This document shows positions 46,930 through 59,097 of a stretch of 64,000 nucleotides of DNA, piece by piece; the stretch's first letter is position 1, and each line of letters begins with the position of its first letter. This stretch comes from Deinandra increscens subsp. villosa (taxonomy: Eukaryota; Streptophyta; Magnoliopsida; Asterales; Asteraceae): contig JBCNJP010000003.1 in the NCBI GenBank assembly GCA_039602395.1, forward strand, positions 17,269,167 through 17,333,166. Reading direction: 5' to 3'. Position numbers and translations under genes: made by a program. The notes under the pieces were generated by a model. The model was not told the DNA's origin and did not search any database. It saw nothing but the letters and a program-made list of their open reading frames with translations.

Positions 46930-48069
46930 ATGGGGTTCCTTCCATCTTCAAGTTCAAGTAGTCTTGTTAACTCTCACTTGTATTCTCAAGCACTTCAAAT
47001 GAAATTATACCAAGCATTCATATTTTCTATCCCAATACTCTTCTCCATAATACTATTTCTCTTGTTTTACTTGTTCTACCTCAAGAGGACTTTTAGCAGA
47101 AACAATTTTTCTTCTTCATCTATAATCCATCCAAGAACCTTAAGGACTCAAGATTCTTCAACTCTCTCTCAAGATGTAAGTGCAAACTCCAACTCTCTCT
47201 CTCTCTCTTATATCTAACTTTTTCATGCTTCAAGAGGACTTTTAGCAGAAATAAGAAACAATATTTCTGCTAAAAGTCCTCTCCTTCAAATATATATGAT
47301 TTTGATGCTTCTTTTGATCTTATAGAGTGAAATGGGATCAAAGGTAAACCTTGAAGATAAGCTTACTGTGATCTCGTTCGACCAAGATTTATACTCAAAG
47401 GATTCAATGTAAGCATACTATTTCTCAAAAGTGTGACCAGTTTCTTAAGTGATTGACTTCTTGAACCTTGGAAAGCACTATATTTTGTAAGTAGTGATAA
47501 TTTTCCAAAGTAACACATTTTCTCAAAAGTGTGACCAGTTTCAGTTTCAGTGCTTTCCCACAACAATGATAGTTTGAAAGAAAAAAAGAAGAGTCAAATA
47601 CAAGGGTTGAAGAAGTCAACTAACTCATCCATGAATTTTTCTCTTTGAATTTATAAGACTTTATTAAAGTAGTCAGAAATTAATCTAACAGGAATTCTAT
47701 GAAATTTATTATGAAGGTGTTGTGTTTGTTTGGGAGAATTTGAGATGGATGAAAGGCTACATCAAATACCCATCATGTCAACACATGTTTCATGGTGATT
47801 GCATCCGAAACTGGCTCTTTTCGAACACCACATGTCCGCTCTGCAGATGCTCGGTTGTCAACACATCCAAAGGCGGCCACCACGAGCCATCGTTGGTGGT
47901 TCCTGATCCAGCCACCATGATCAGCTTGGATCTGAACTCACAAGGGGTTCCTTTGGAACAACATAGTGTGGTCATATTGGAAGGGTCATCTAGTTCAAGT
48001 ATGGACAATAAGTTGTGTCATCCAAATGAGGAATGTGTTGTTGTTAATGTTCAAATCCATGCTTCTTGA
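46930..48069 (+). CDS. ATL: RING-H2 E3 ubiquitin ligase, ATL type, with frameshift
   Basis: Three exons fit: 46930-47175, 47326-47408 and 47717-48069. The protein starts with a Ser-rich stretch, then a membrane span (KLYQAFIFSIPILFSIILFL and on), a basic stop KR, and a linker EMGSKVNLEDKLTVISF resembling the region before the RING in ATL58/59/7-type proteins. The RING-H2 is CCVC..., CQHMFHGDC, CPLC with canonical spacing. It would be a membrane-anchored ligase that transfers ubiquitin with an E2. The RING is split by one extra C in a CCC run at 47769-47771: upstream CCVCLGEFEMDERLHQIP is in one frame and SCQHMFHGDC in another. As written the protein is truncated before the second zinc half-site, so this is either a real null allele or an assembly error. 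Confidence 0.8.
47230..47282 (+). other. Intronic hairpin copying exon 1 of the ATL gene
   Basis: In intron 1, 47233-47253 pairs perfectly with 47262-47282 (21 bp) across an 8-nt loop. The left arm and its flank (47230-47251) are identical over 22 nt to exon 1 at 47081-47102, which encodes the residues just after the membrane span. Confidence 0.9.
47420..47542 (+). repeat. 24-nt direct repeat in ATL intron 2
   Basis: tttctcaaaagtgtgaccag plus tttc occurs at 47421-47444 and 47519-47542. A 10-nt inverted pair ggaaagcact/agtgctttcc lies between and after them. Confidence 0.85.
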
Positions 48070-49900
48070 GTTTTCTTGTAATGAATTTTGTAAGGAGGGT
48101 GGAATAGTCTTTTAGACTAGATGAATGCTTGCATCAATGTTGTACCAAGTGATATACAAGTTGCATGTACAAGTCCTTTTTTGGCAAATTAGAATAATAA
48201 TCATCTTTTCGTGAAAGGCATAATAATAATCATCTATTAATCATAACTATTTGAAAAGACTTATACACAGATGGCCCTATTATATATACTTTTTTAAATC
48301 ACATCGTTTTAATTTTCAGCATTTAAACTCACACTTTTTAAGATTTTTTTTAGTGATTAAGCTGAATGTGGTGCGCACTATAGAGCCCCATAGCACCCTA
48401 CACCATTACGCACCTTATGTATAGCGCCCCTCCCCCCTTTTGGCGTTATAATTATGGCACTCCTCTCCCTTTTTTAATTGGTCCATTTTAAAAGTCTTGG
48501 TTCTCATTGGCCACTTTTTTTAGTTTTTTTAATTTTTTAAATAGGGGTCTCCATCAACTACACACCTTAAGGCTATAAACCCCTTACTAACTGGATCGTC
48601 ACGTGTCAGAATACACACAAGGGTAGGGTTTTACCCCTAAACATAGTAACTATTTTATCACCAACCCATAGTGTTAGGACAGATGGGCATATTATACAAC
48701 AGGATGTGAATCAATCTATGCATTATTTGTTAAGAAAATGAAGTCAAAAAATTAGTCTTGAATTCAGTCAGTTAATTACTTAATTCATTCTTTTTAAATC
48801 ATTATATTGAACAATGTAAGCCTAAAATTTGGTAGGCTGTAACTCAAAAGCCTCATACAACTTTTACTTTTATCGGTTGCAACTTAAGAATCATTCAGAC
48901 ATCAAAAGGATTTAGATATCAAGTTAAGAATCATTCGGACATCAAAAAGACTTAACTATAGTAAAAAATAGATCTCATAATTGTCATTTTAGGTTATACT
49001 TTATCACTAATGGATTAGAAAAGAAAACATTTTCAAATAAGTAAATTTGAAGTGTCGAATTTCTTCAAACAGATAAAACCTATTAAATTATTATATTTTT
49101 CAAAAAATAAAATTACATGTTCTAATAAACTACTCGTTTCCATTTTATCACTTTTAATTATTTCTTTTAATATCGTGTCATTATTCTTATACAGGATAGG
49201 GAAGATATTACTAGGTAGAGGTGTTGCAAGGTTGATTATTAGGAAAACCAATTTTGGGAAAAAATCAGTTCGACTAAAACTAAAACCAGTTTGTGACAAC
49301 CTAAAACCCAAATCAAGTTGTTTAAAAACCAATCAGGTTAAGGTAGAGCCCACCTCAAGCTCGAGCTTTTTTAAGTCTAAACGAGTTCGGGCTCGACTCA
49401 TTTGCATCCCTACTAATAGGTTAACCAAATCAGACCCAGCCTACAGTTTCTATCGGTTTGTAACCAATTTGTACTAATCAGTTAAACCGGTTTATTTTCA
49501 GTTAACCAAGTCGTTACGGATAACGGGTTTTTTTACACCTAGGTTTGTATGTTCACTTATATAGGATACATGGTATTTCTTAAGTTTCAACCATATTTTA
49601 CCTACATTAATTGGTCTAGAAAACATATGCAAATCAGCAATGCTAACATATATCTTACCATGTGTACACAAATATTCCCATGCAAAGTAATATGCAAGAT
49701 CATATCTCCCACATAATACATTAAAACATTCAATAACTACTACACACAGATCCTAGTCCTACCCTGGTAACTTTAATGCCATAATATAACTTATGCCCTT
49801 ATTCCCCTTCCATTGATCTTCAAACACAAAAAAGGAAGAAAAAAACAAAGCTCACAACCCTAAAAAACAGGGGACATTACGCAAGCAAGCGCGAAAATTG
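48070..49900. other. Intergenic region between ATL and ARF 3' ends
   Basis: The two genes converge here, so it holds both 3' UTRs. 48340-48620 (gcaccctacaccattacgcacc..., gcgttataattatggc) looks repeat-like. Plus- and minus-strand frames at 49033-49477 overlap each other and have no recognisable motif. No RNA gene found. Confidence 0.4.
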
Positions 49901-52900
49901 CTAAATTTCAGCAGCTTCCAAGCTAAAACCAGACACTTCAATGTCATTGGAGGAAGAAAGTTGCAGCTTGCTTCCAGAATTCATTTTCTTCACATCTTGA
50001 CTCGAGCAAATTAATATTCTTTTCACCATTCTACAGAACTCTCTGCACGAATGGGGGGTTATGTTTTATCTATACTGGCAATGGGTCTATCGTGTGAAAC
50101 CAAATAAATTAGCTTATAAAGAAATGGGTCAAACAAGCTGAAAGTTGCTAGGAAAATGTTGTTTCCTACGCATTTCACACAAAAGTGGACCTAGAAAACA
50201 ACCCGGTTTTCTAGTAGTGATGTTTTACATAGGTTTTAAGAAAAAGGGTATATATATAAAAAATATGGATGTAGTTATAACTAATATTACCTTTTTATTG
50301 GGCAAGTGTTATTATATAATGTAAGTTTTGTAGGTTTTATGGTTTCGAATATCTCTTGGAATCGTGTATAAATCACTGTCATATTCAAATATAAAATATT
50401 TTGACGGTACTGATAAAAATTTAATCAGATATTACAAGAAGAAAGTATAGGTAATCTGTTGTGAAAACAGTGTACCAAAATGTTTAATGCATAAAAACTC
50501 ATTAAAAATAGATTACTGAAATAAGATGATGTTGCATATTCTTTATTCACAAGTTATTTATGAAATGTTTGAAATTTTGGATAAAAAGTGTTTTGGGTCA
50601 ACCCACTTCAGTCCAATCTGTACCCAAAATGTACTCATTTTGACCGGAACCCCTTAATCCCTTATGACCCATTCATTACCCAACCTGCTCGATTCATCCA
50701 CTTTGTAACCCTTGTTACTGATCATGTGAGAAAAAGATAGTTCACAGTTTGATGCAATTGGTGCAAGGTTACTTACTCCCATGGATGATCACCCATGAGC
50801 ATAATATCTCCTTCATCATCAGTAAACACAATTTCCAATTGAACTCTACGACGAAGCCTCCCCTTAATCTCAAACATATCTTCAAGTTCATCTATGAGCT
50901 CATCATACCCTTTCAACACGGTTAAATCCACTGCACGGCCCACTGCTAATCCTTGCATTTGAACCTTCAATCATTTTACCTCATGTTATAACTAAAAAAT
51001 GGACAAAAAATGTTAAGGATCCCTCCCAACCGGAACCCAGGATCAGATCTACCTTAGTACGGCTCCGGCTCAAAGTTATTTGATTGCATTGAGCAGCTTT
51101 ATGATCCTTTGATAAAATATCAGATTTCCGGTCTGAAATCCCAACCGTGTCATGTCTTCCAACAGATGGGCCCGCCTCAGGTACAATATCACTTTTTGGG
51201 GCTATTCTCAAGTCAAAACCAAATAATCTACAAGTTGAAACATTTTCAGACTTCTTCAAGTCAACCGGGCTTTTAATCAAATCTTTGGTCAATTTTGTGT
51301 ATTCGTGAGGCATAGAATTTGAATTTGAATGGAAAGACCAACCCGAGAGACCTTTCTTATTTTCTGTTTCACCTGCAAAATTAGTGCACAAAAATTTCAC
51401 CAAAAGGTGGTAACTTCAACCCATTTACATGCATAAAAACAGTTCAATTTTTTATGTTTTGCTTGGGTTAATCCAATAGATGTGGCTAAAAGGAAAGGGT
51501 CAAACAGGTTGAAAGTCATTAGAAGTGTTTTCAAATATATAAAACATCCAGTGTTAACCCAGACCGACCAGTCTTGAGTAGTTAGTAGTTACTTGCCAGC
51601 CTGCATCAAATTGGGTCCTTAAAAGTTAAAAGACAGAGATTGTTACCATTTTCTGTCTGCTCCTGTGAAGGATTCCAAACAGCAGATACAGTCGAACATG
51701 TAGGTTCTAGAACATCAAACAGCAGAGGTATAAAATAGAAGAGGTTTACACGAATATGGATTACAAGAAAACAAATATAAAAAAAGTTGACTTACCAAGA
51801 TTAGGGATGTTGGCTAGAGGCCGAGGCCTTTTACTTTTAGATATCACTGGTTGGACCAAGCTTGTTGGTACATGAGTCGTATAATTCTCAATCTCCCATG
51901 GAGAAACTCTTTCAGGTCTAGCTATTGATGTGGATTCATCCCAATGAACCTGTAATTAATGGGAAAAATGATGACTTTTTCTTTATTTCTTTGTGGCCTA
52001 TTTAGTTATGAATGCGTTGATTTGGGATATGACTTATTTCTAACAAGTCATTCAGGTAAAATAAAGAAAAGCTAGAAAAAAAGTTAGCATATCAAATGGT
52101 TTGAAAGTCACCCAAACTGTAGTTTAGATGCACAAACCACAAAGCCTCCTAGATTATTTTATTCAAGAAGTTAGATTGCTATTCAAATTGAAAGTAAAAT
52201 AATAACTGTAACCATTTTAAACAGACTAATGATTTATTAAAAAAAATACAAGTTTAAGACGAACGGTGTGTTGGTTGGGTCAGCCCAACTGCCTTGACCA
52301 GTATAAAAGACTACTCATTTTGACCTGAACCTGCTAACCAGTCTGCCCATGACCATGTAGCCATCTCAACCAGGCGGTCAGTTATTCGAGTCAAAGGACG
52401 TGTCTTTGACTAATACATCAAAATCTACCTATTAAAATGATAATGGATATAGTAATTATGATGTCAAATATTTACCTTCAGTGAGCGCCATTTAGAACCT
52501 TCCCACTGGTGAGACAGGTCTTCAATTCCAATTATCGTACCCGTAAACCTAATCGTTCAAAGAAATATTCATGGAAAATCATCCCCATATATCAACTTAA
52601 ATACCAATAAAATAAAATAATACGCACCTTCTCTCTGGAGAATCTTCACCCTCAAATCGCATACTGAATTTCATACCGACTGTAAATCCATTGTTTAAAG
52701 ATTCAATATACTTGTTCAAGCCTATGATAAACTGACTTGTCCTGTAAATGACAGCAATAATTTGTGATAAATACGATTATAGAAAATATGTTATTACAAT
52801 AATAATAATAATATGTTGTTTCGAATAAATAGATCTAGTAGGTTGTATGCACTCAAAAGAAATTTTGGACCTAATACTTTTTTAGCTACCTTATTGATTT

Positions 52901-55718
52901 TACCCATAGGACCTGTTAAAGATAAGACAACCAAAATTGACCCATTAATAAATAAATGGGTTGAAAATGAGAAGTAGCATACCTTGGCTTGTAATAAACA
53001 AGAAAACGGGTTTTGGTAGAAAGAGCATGTGACGCAGTTGCAAGCACTCCAATTCGCATGCTTCGGCTTGAAATCACAGAAGAAGGCATAGAACTATGCT
53101 GTTGAGCAACACGTCTTACTCCCACACGTAATTCACCACTTTCCCCCCTAATTATCACACAATATTAGCTATATGTTCTTGTGAGGTTAACTCTCCTCAT
53201 AAGATGCCCCAAATTTTTAAACATGTGGGAATTTGTATCAATGCTACAAATTCACCATTGCAACAGTTTTTAAGATTCTGAAGTAAAACTACATACTTAT
53301 ACTTTACCATAATGATGATACTAATTTGGGTCAACAAGCTTTCTGTGCATCTTTACAAAGGATATTTTAGAACTATGTGACAAGATCAAGGAAAAACAGA
53401 ACACAATACCTAAGGAATACAAATGAATCCCCAGCCACCAATCTTTTAGATGCAACAAAAGTACTCCATCCTGTTGTAAGCAAATGTCTTCGAGGTTGAC
53501 CTGCTCTATCCAAGAGAAGTTACTTCTCAAGAAAATTAATATCTAATCTCAATTAACTTAAAGAAAAATTAGCACCTATAACTGATATCCAACATATATA
53601 TTATTCTTATAAGATCAAAATTTAAGCACAATACAGGTAATATGGTTCAACAATTTGTTCGGCCGAAAGAAGTCCAAAGTGTATTTTTAATGCCCAAGGT
53701 CTCCAAAATACTTTAACTTAAACAAATCTACAAGTATTGGAACAATATTTATTTTGTAATCAAATTTGACGCACTAGTAACTTTCATTAATAATAATTAT
53801 TATTTAACAAAAGAATTTTCAGGTTAGTGACCCGTTTCAGATCGTACCAAAAATCACGTCTTTCGACCCGTTACTCAACCTTCTGGTACGGCCCATCCAT
53901 TTTGCTATCTCTAAACATTATGTAAAAAATTATGAGAGCATACTGACCTCTGAATATATGCTTAAATTGCCACTCAATGCCATGGAGATCCTTAGCTACT
54001 AGCTCCTGAGTTGGAGTAGGCTGAGTCATGTCCTAAACAAAGAAAATTGGAAAATTATTAGAAGATAACATTATTAGACCTATGAATTAGACAAAGGAGC
54101 AACAATTATTTAAAAGAAAAGGCAGAATTACCAATGCAGGTAAGCATTCATTTGCATGTTTTCTGAGCACAGAAAAACCACCATGAGTACTTGTATCTGA
54201 TGCTGTCAATACTTTGCAGAAAGAGTGAACGATGGGCCTTGAAGTATCAGCAAGGCATTTATCAGGGATAGTAGGATCACTTTGCTATGATTTTTCACAG
54301 AAAAAGAAAACACAAACATAAAAATTTTACACAAAATGCATCAATTTGCCTTGAATTGTAAGAAACTTATAAATTGAACTCTTACATCTTGTTCTGGAAG
54401 TAGAGTGATTTGAGCATAAACTTCATCTGTATCGTGTTCAGCCTACAAGGTTAACCAATTCTAAACAAATTCAAACCACCACACAAGAACATGAATATAT
54501 CACTCTATATTTTCCAACAAATTATAACTCCAACAAGCTGGTCAACCTATAAAATACAACATGTATCACCACCATACCTTGGGGGCTACATATTTGGCCT
54601 TTCACCTAATCGGACATATATTTGTGTTGTGAAACTGATTATGTGATATTTTATAATCATATTTAGCTAATATGTGATAAAAACTGTTGCAGAAGATGGT
54701 GTTTGGATGTTTTTCGGCTACTTGAAGTTGTTGGAATTTTCAGAAAAAAATATTTATTGAAGAAGCTAATAGATAAAATGACCAAAAAGAACACTCTCTT
54801 ATGTTGATGAAAATGTGAAAATTCACTGCTATCAATAACAATAGTAGTTTTCTATAGTATATTTTTAAACAAAGAGTATAATTCCAAACTTTATTCTAAT
54901 AGGATTATTGACAATATGAACCGGTTATTTAACACCTGAATAACCGGTTATTTAACACCTGAATAACCAGATGACCATAAACATAATATATCTATATCAA
55001 AACGATAAAAACTCACTAATCCGAATAATCAATTTGATTATGCACATGATACTAAAAGTTTATGAGATACGAGTCCTAAAAACACTTTAAGAACATGTTA
55101 CCAACCAGCAGCTGCGTATGAACGACACGACAAAGGATCTTTGAATTGAGGGTAAAGTGAGGAATACTCTGATCCGATTCCTGATTCCTTGATGCCTCTA
55201 ACTAAACAAATCCCACAACAACCAGAAATTGCAGATTACAACCCACATAATCAACCAAAACAAATCTAGTACCTGCTCCATATGCAGAATTATATGAAAA
55301 AAATCTTCAAAAATATGAATTTTTAAAGCAAAATCAAGAAGCATATTTTGTATACCTGCTCCATATGGCCTTGAGGAAAGTAGAAAACTCTTTCTCCATC
55401 CCTTGGCAAATCCACTAGTGGACCAGCACATACTCTCCATAACTCCTTATACAGCAGATCTTCCATAGCTCATATTCAAATTAAACAAAATCCACACCAA
55501 ACATCACATTTTCAGCACAAAAACAAAACTATAAATCTATAATTAATACTCCTTCCAACTATTAATTAGAGTCCAAAAACTATTTCCAATTGAGTCATGG
55601 GTCAAGAGTTGACTCTAACTTCATCATGGAAAACGGAAATAGGAAAAAAAGGACAACAAAGAATCAGTGAATGAATTTCACCTTCAGGTGAGAGAAATGC
55701 TGACCGTCGATTATCCAT
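49901..55718 (-). CDS. ARF: Auxin response factor, clade B (ARF9/11/18-like)
   Basis: Coding exons: 55468-55356, 55201-55106, 54442-54386, 54284-54132, 54032-53948, 53500-53410, 53147-52983, 52741-52628, 52548-52476, 51949-51796, 51706-51647, 51372-51053, 50964-50777 and 50042-49901. All phases agree, giving 602 residues from the ATG at 55466. An upstream exon 55718-55682 also splices in phase and would add 13 residues (MDNRRSAFLSPEA). Domains: N-terminal LWRVCAGPLVDLP; B3 DNA-binding SDTSTHGGFSVLRKHANECLP through TTGWSTFVASKRLVAGDSFVFLR; the ARF ancillary domain (VGMKFSMRFEGEDSPERRFTGTI); a short middle region poor in glutamine; and the C-terminal PB1 domain (VQMQGLAVGRAVDL, DDEGDIMLMGDHPW). 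It binds auxin response elements in the nucleus and pairs with Aux/IAA proteins. The glutamine-poor middle region suggests a repressor. Confidence 0.93.
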
Positions 55719-56757
55719 GTTCAAAAGTGATGCCAATTCCTCCAACACAGAAATTCGTTCGATAAAATGAAACTAAACCTCCAAAATCTTCAGATTATTC
55801 ACAGTATATACACAATTATGATCATAAAAAACACACCAAATATGCTTCGGTGAAACTTAAACACCCGAATCGAAACCCTAAACCTCCTCAATCCTCCGTC
55901 ACGATATGAACAGATGAGAAAACCAGAACTCAATGATGCTCTGCTGCTTCAGCTCCAAAACTTCTCTCTATCTATCTCACTAGACTCCAGGAAATGGTGA
56001 AAACGCCGTTACTTAACGCCTCCCAAAATTGATTAATATACTTAATATTGTTTCTCCTTTATACTACTACGACTAGATTTCTTCTCTCTCTAATTCCCCC
56101 CACTTTCTCTCTCTCTCTAGACACACATAAATATTGTTTCTCCTTTATTCTAGTGACTTGTGAGTAGGTTCATAGATTTTAGGTTGACAAAAATTTTCTA
56201 ATTTTCTATGTTTTGTGCTTTTTTTCTAGATATTTTAATTTTTTTATAGTAAGATTTATAACTTTAGAATAAATTCATTGCAGCTTAATTATGTAGAATT
56301 AGAACTTATAGCATTTGATTAGAGAAAACACTATTTACTAGATATTCTAATTTACACCGCATCTAGAAATGATCCAATCCAATTGTTAATAATTCCGAGC
56401 CCAAGTGATTGAAAAGATGAGGTTGTTTTACATGTGACAAAAAATAAGGGTTTCAGGTTGGGTTAGGCAGTTTCTCGCATATGATGAGTTTTCTGCTAAG
56501 GGTGATTTCAGTCTTATACTCCATAAATGGAGATGATTTGATGGACAAATGATCCAAATTTACCGTTAAGATTTTTTTTCTTATGAGTTTCTAATCTTTC
56601 GGTTGTGGCCTATGAAGCTTACATTTTAAACATCAAGAAGTGATGTTTGTTGTTTGAAGACAACATGATTTAGTATTAGGGTGTGATCGTAAAGAAAGAT
56701 ATTTTTATTTTAATTGTATTATTATTTAAATAAACAAAAATACTAAATAAGGTTTTA
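55719..56757 (-). promoter_or_regulatory. ARF leader and promoter region
   Basis: A CT-rich stretch (about 55960-56120 on the plus strand) and TATAAAGG on the minus strand at 56056-56063 suggest a transcription start near 56030. A short upstream ORF of 8 codons lies at 55825-55799 in the presumed leader. No gene in the rest. Confidence 0.45.
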
Positions 56758-56762
56758 AAAGG

Positions 56763-57154
56763 TGAAAAAGCATATACGGATCGATTCTATGGTAGATAAT
56801 ATCGAGACGGAAGTTTTGTCATATATCGTGTTGATTGATTACATAAACCGAAGGAGTATACAACGATTAAGCTCCGGGGGAGGTTGGACAGAACATCCCC
56901 TCTCAACCACATAGACACTGGACAAAAACTTACAAAGAAATACAAAGACGAAACTATTTATACTTCTTCATTCTGTCCGAACTGGGAAGCTCCGAACTCT
57001 GTCCGAACTCCCTCCGAACTTGGAGTTCGTCCAAGGTTCGGACAACTCCGAACCTGGAGTTCGGCTGGGTTTCGGACCCCAGTTCATGTTTCCGACAAAT
57101 CAGTCTGTTCGACAATTCGAACAGTAACGGCCACACAAGGTTCATGCATCAACA
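56763..57154 (-). repeat. 3' LTR of the small LTR element
   Basis: Ends TGTTGATGCATGAACC ... GCTTTTTCA on the minus strand, the same as the right copy. Confidence 0.93.
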
Positions 57155-58205
57155 AATTCCCCCTTGGACGTTACTGTCGAATCCCGACATTGATCTTCTA
57201 GCAATCATTATCAGTCAGTCTGCTACATCTTGAATCTTGATTTTCAGCAAACTCCCCTTGGACTGAACTTCAGGCATGCAGGAAACAGTTCGCATCTTGT
57301 ACAATCTTCACAACCAATAAAGTTTCCCATAGCTTCAAGCACAACCATCCAACTGGAACCGGCATATATGATAATGGTTCACTTCATCAGTCGTATCCGG
57401 AATTTGTAAAGACACCCGAACATCACTGCATATTGACAACAATCTTTAATCTTCACCAAATTGTGATACATTCTGATCTTTATGAAAACAGACACGATCA
57501 ACATCTTCAATCACGAAAATTCCCCCTTAACATGAAATCCATCCCAATATATTACTCCGGTAAACGTATATCTCGTTGCCGACTGGAATCTGACCAAGTC
57601 TTCACAACTCAAGAAATATCTCGTTGCAGACTAGAATCTGACCAAGTCTTCACAACTCAAGAAAGTATCGGGCAAATGACAAAGAGTTCCAAACCATAAC
57701 CAAAAACTTTGACATATCGGTTTGCACGAACATCAGAATACACTACCTTTCCACGAAGATCAAAAATCACCATCAACCCTGAACTGATTGCTTTTGAATA
57801 TTCACTTTTTTAATTATGAAACTTTGAAAGTTTAGAGTCCCCAATTTCCCCCTAAACAAGTGACATATTCAAATCTTCAATTTCTTATGATTCCAACCCC
57901 GCATTCTTGTAGTGGAATGATAAACTCAAGTGGCCCGCAACGGAATCTTTAATCTCATTTAATCTTCAGTTTGTGTAGAAAAATAATCTCCGACAAACGT
58001 TCCCAAGTAATCATAACCATGTCTCTGAATCTCTGTCCATCATCAGAAACACGCATTCTTGAATCTCTGTCCATCATCAAGAACAATGACTACCCACAAA
58101 CTCATTTCTTGAAATTCGATCACTAACTCCTAACAAATATCGTGATCTGGATTTTCTTCAAACATAACACCCCACAACTACCAAATCAAGGGTAACCCCG
58201 ATAGC

Positions 58206-58460
58206 AGATCCGCTTCTTTGAAATTCCCACGTAACGGGGGTTCGGGGGCAGCGCCCCTGAGAAGCGGGGTCCAAGGGGCGGCAACCCCTGGCGGGGTCCA
58301 AGGGGCAGAGCCCCTGGCTGGGGCCGTGCTCGTCAGAACCTTGTCCGAACCTCCTCTGAACCTGACCTTCGGAACCTCCTCCGAACCTGACCTTCGGACG
58401 TCCGAACATGTCCGAACTCTGTCCGAACCTGGAGTTCGGAGCGGTTATTTTTCAGATCTG
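58206..58460. repeat. GC-rich hairpin cluster inside the small LTR element
   Basis: Direct repeats of gcggggtccaaggggc (58264 and 58291) alternate with self-complementary blocks (gggggcagcgcccc, aggggcggcaacccct, aggggcagagcccct). These are followed by serial tccgaac motifs. No coding signal. Confidence 0.75.
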
Positions 58461-58705
58461 TTCTTCGGCCGAACTCTATCCGAACTTCACTGGAAATTTT
58501 TTGAAATCACACCAGATTCAGAATTTGATCGAATTTCGACATCCAGATACTTCTGTTAGGTAAAAACATGACTCAGAAAGACTCGATTGATTAAAAATCA
58601 ATCATAAACACTTTCAATCACCCCTAACTAAAGGTTTAACGTCTCAAACTTAAGAAAAAATGATGAATTTAGACCATAGAAAGAGCCAACAGCTCTTATA
58701 CCACT

Positions 58706-59097
58706 TGAAAAAGCATATACAGATCGATTCTATGGTAGATAATATCGAGACGGAAGTTTTTTCATATATCGTGTTGATTGATTACATAAACCGAAGGAGT
58801 ATACAACGATTAAGCTCCGGGGGAGGTTGGACAGAACCTCCCCTCTCAACCACATAGACACTGGACAAAAACTTACAAAGAAATACAAAGACGAAACTAT
58901 TTATACTTCTTCATTCTGTCGGAACTGGGAAGCTCCGAACTCTGTCCGAACTCCCTCCGAACTTGGAGTTCGTCCAAGGTTCGGACAACTCCGAACCTGG
59001 AGTTCGGCTGGGTTTCGGACCCCAGTTCATGTTTCCGACAAATCAGTCTGTTTGACAATTCGAACAGTAACGGCCACACAAGGTTCATGCATCAACA
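58706..59097 (-). repeat. 5' LTR of the small LTR element
   Basis: Identical in length (392 bp) to the left copy. It is followed on the minus strand by the TGGTATAAGAGC primer site, a one-base variant of the initiator-tRNA site. Confidence 0.93.

Larger units (their letters stand above)
56763..59097 (-). mobile_element. Complete non-autonomous LTR retrotransposon (2335 bp)
   Basis: Two 392-bp LTRs (56763-57154 and 58706-59097) differ at about five positions that I can see. The 5-bp target duplication aaagg flanks both ends (56758-56762 and 59098-59102). On the minus strand the primer site TGGTATAAGAGC (58703-58692) and a polypurine tract AAGGGGGAATT next to the left LTR set the orientation. 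The 1551-bp internal region has no gag or pol ORF, so the element must be mobilised in trans. LTR and interior are rich in TCCGAAC / GTTCGGA. Confidence 0.93.

Noticed and set aside
49033..49477. 141- and 99-codon frames on opposite strands between ATL and ARF
   Set aside because: Mutually overlapping, no motif, composition not above background.
56884..57201. 105-codon ORF and its near copy at 58827-59120
   Set aside because: Both are LTR sequence; the duplicate arises because the LTR is present twice.
58158..58559. Gly/Arg/Pro-rich ORFs on both strands in the small LTR element
   Set aside because: They result from the GC-rich hairpin repeats and have no counterpart protein.
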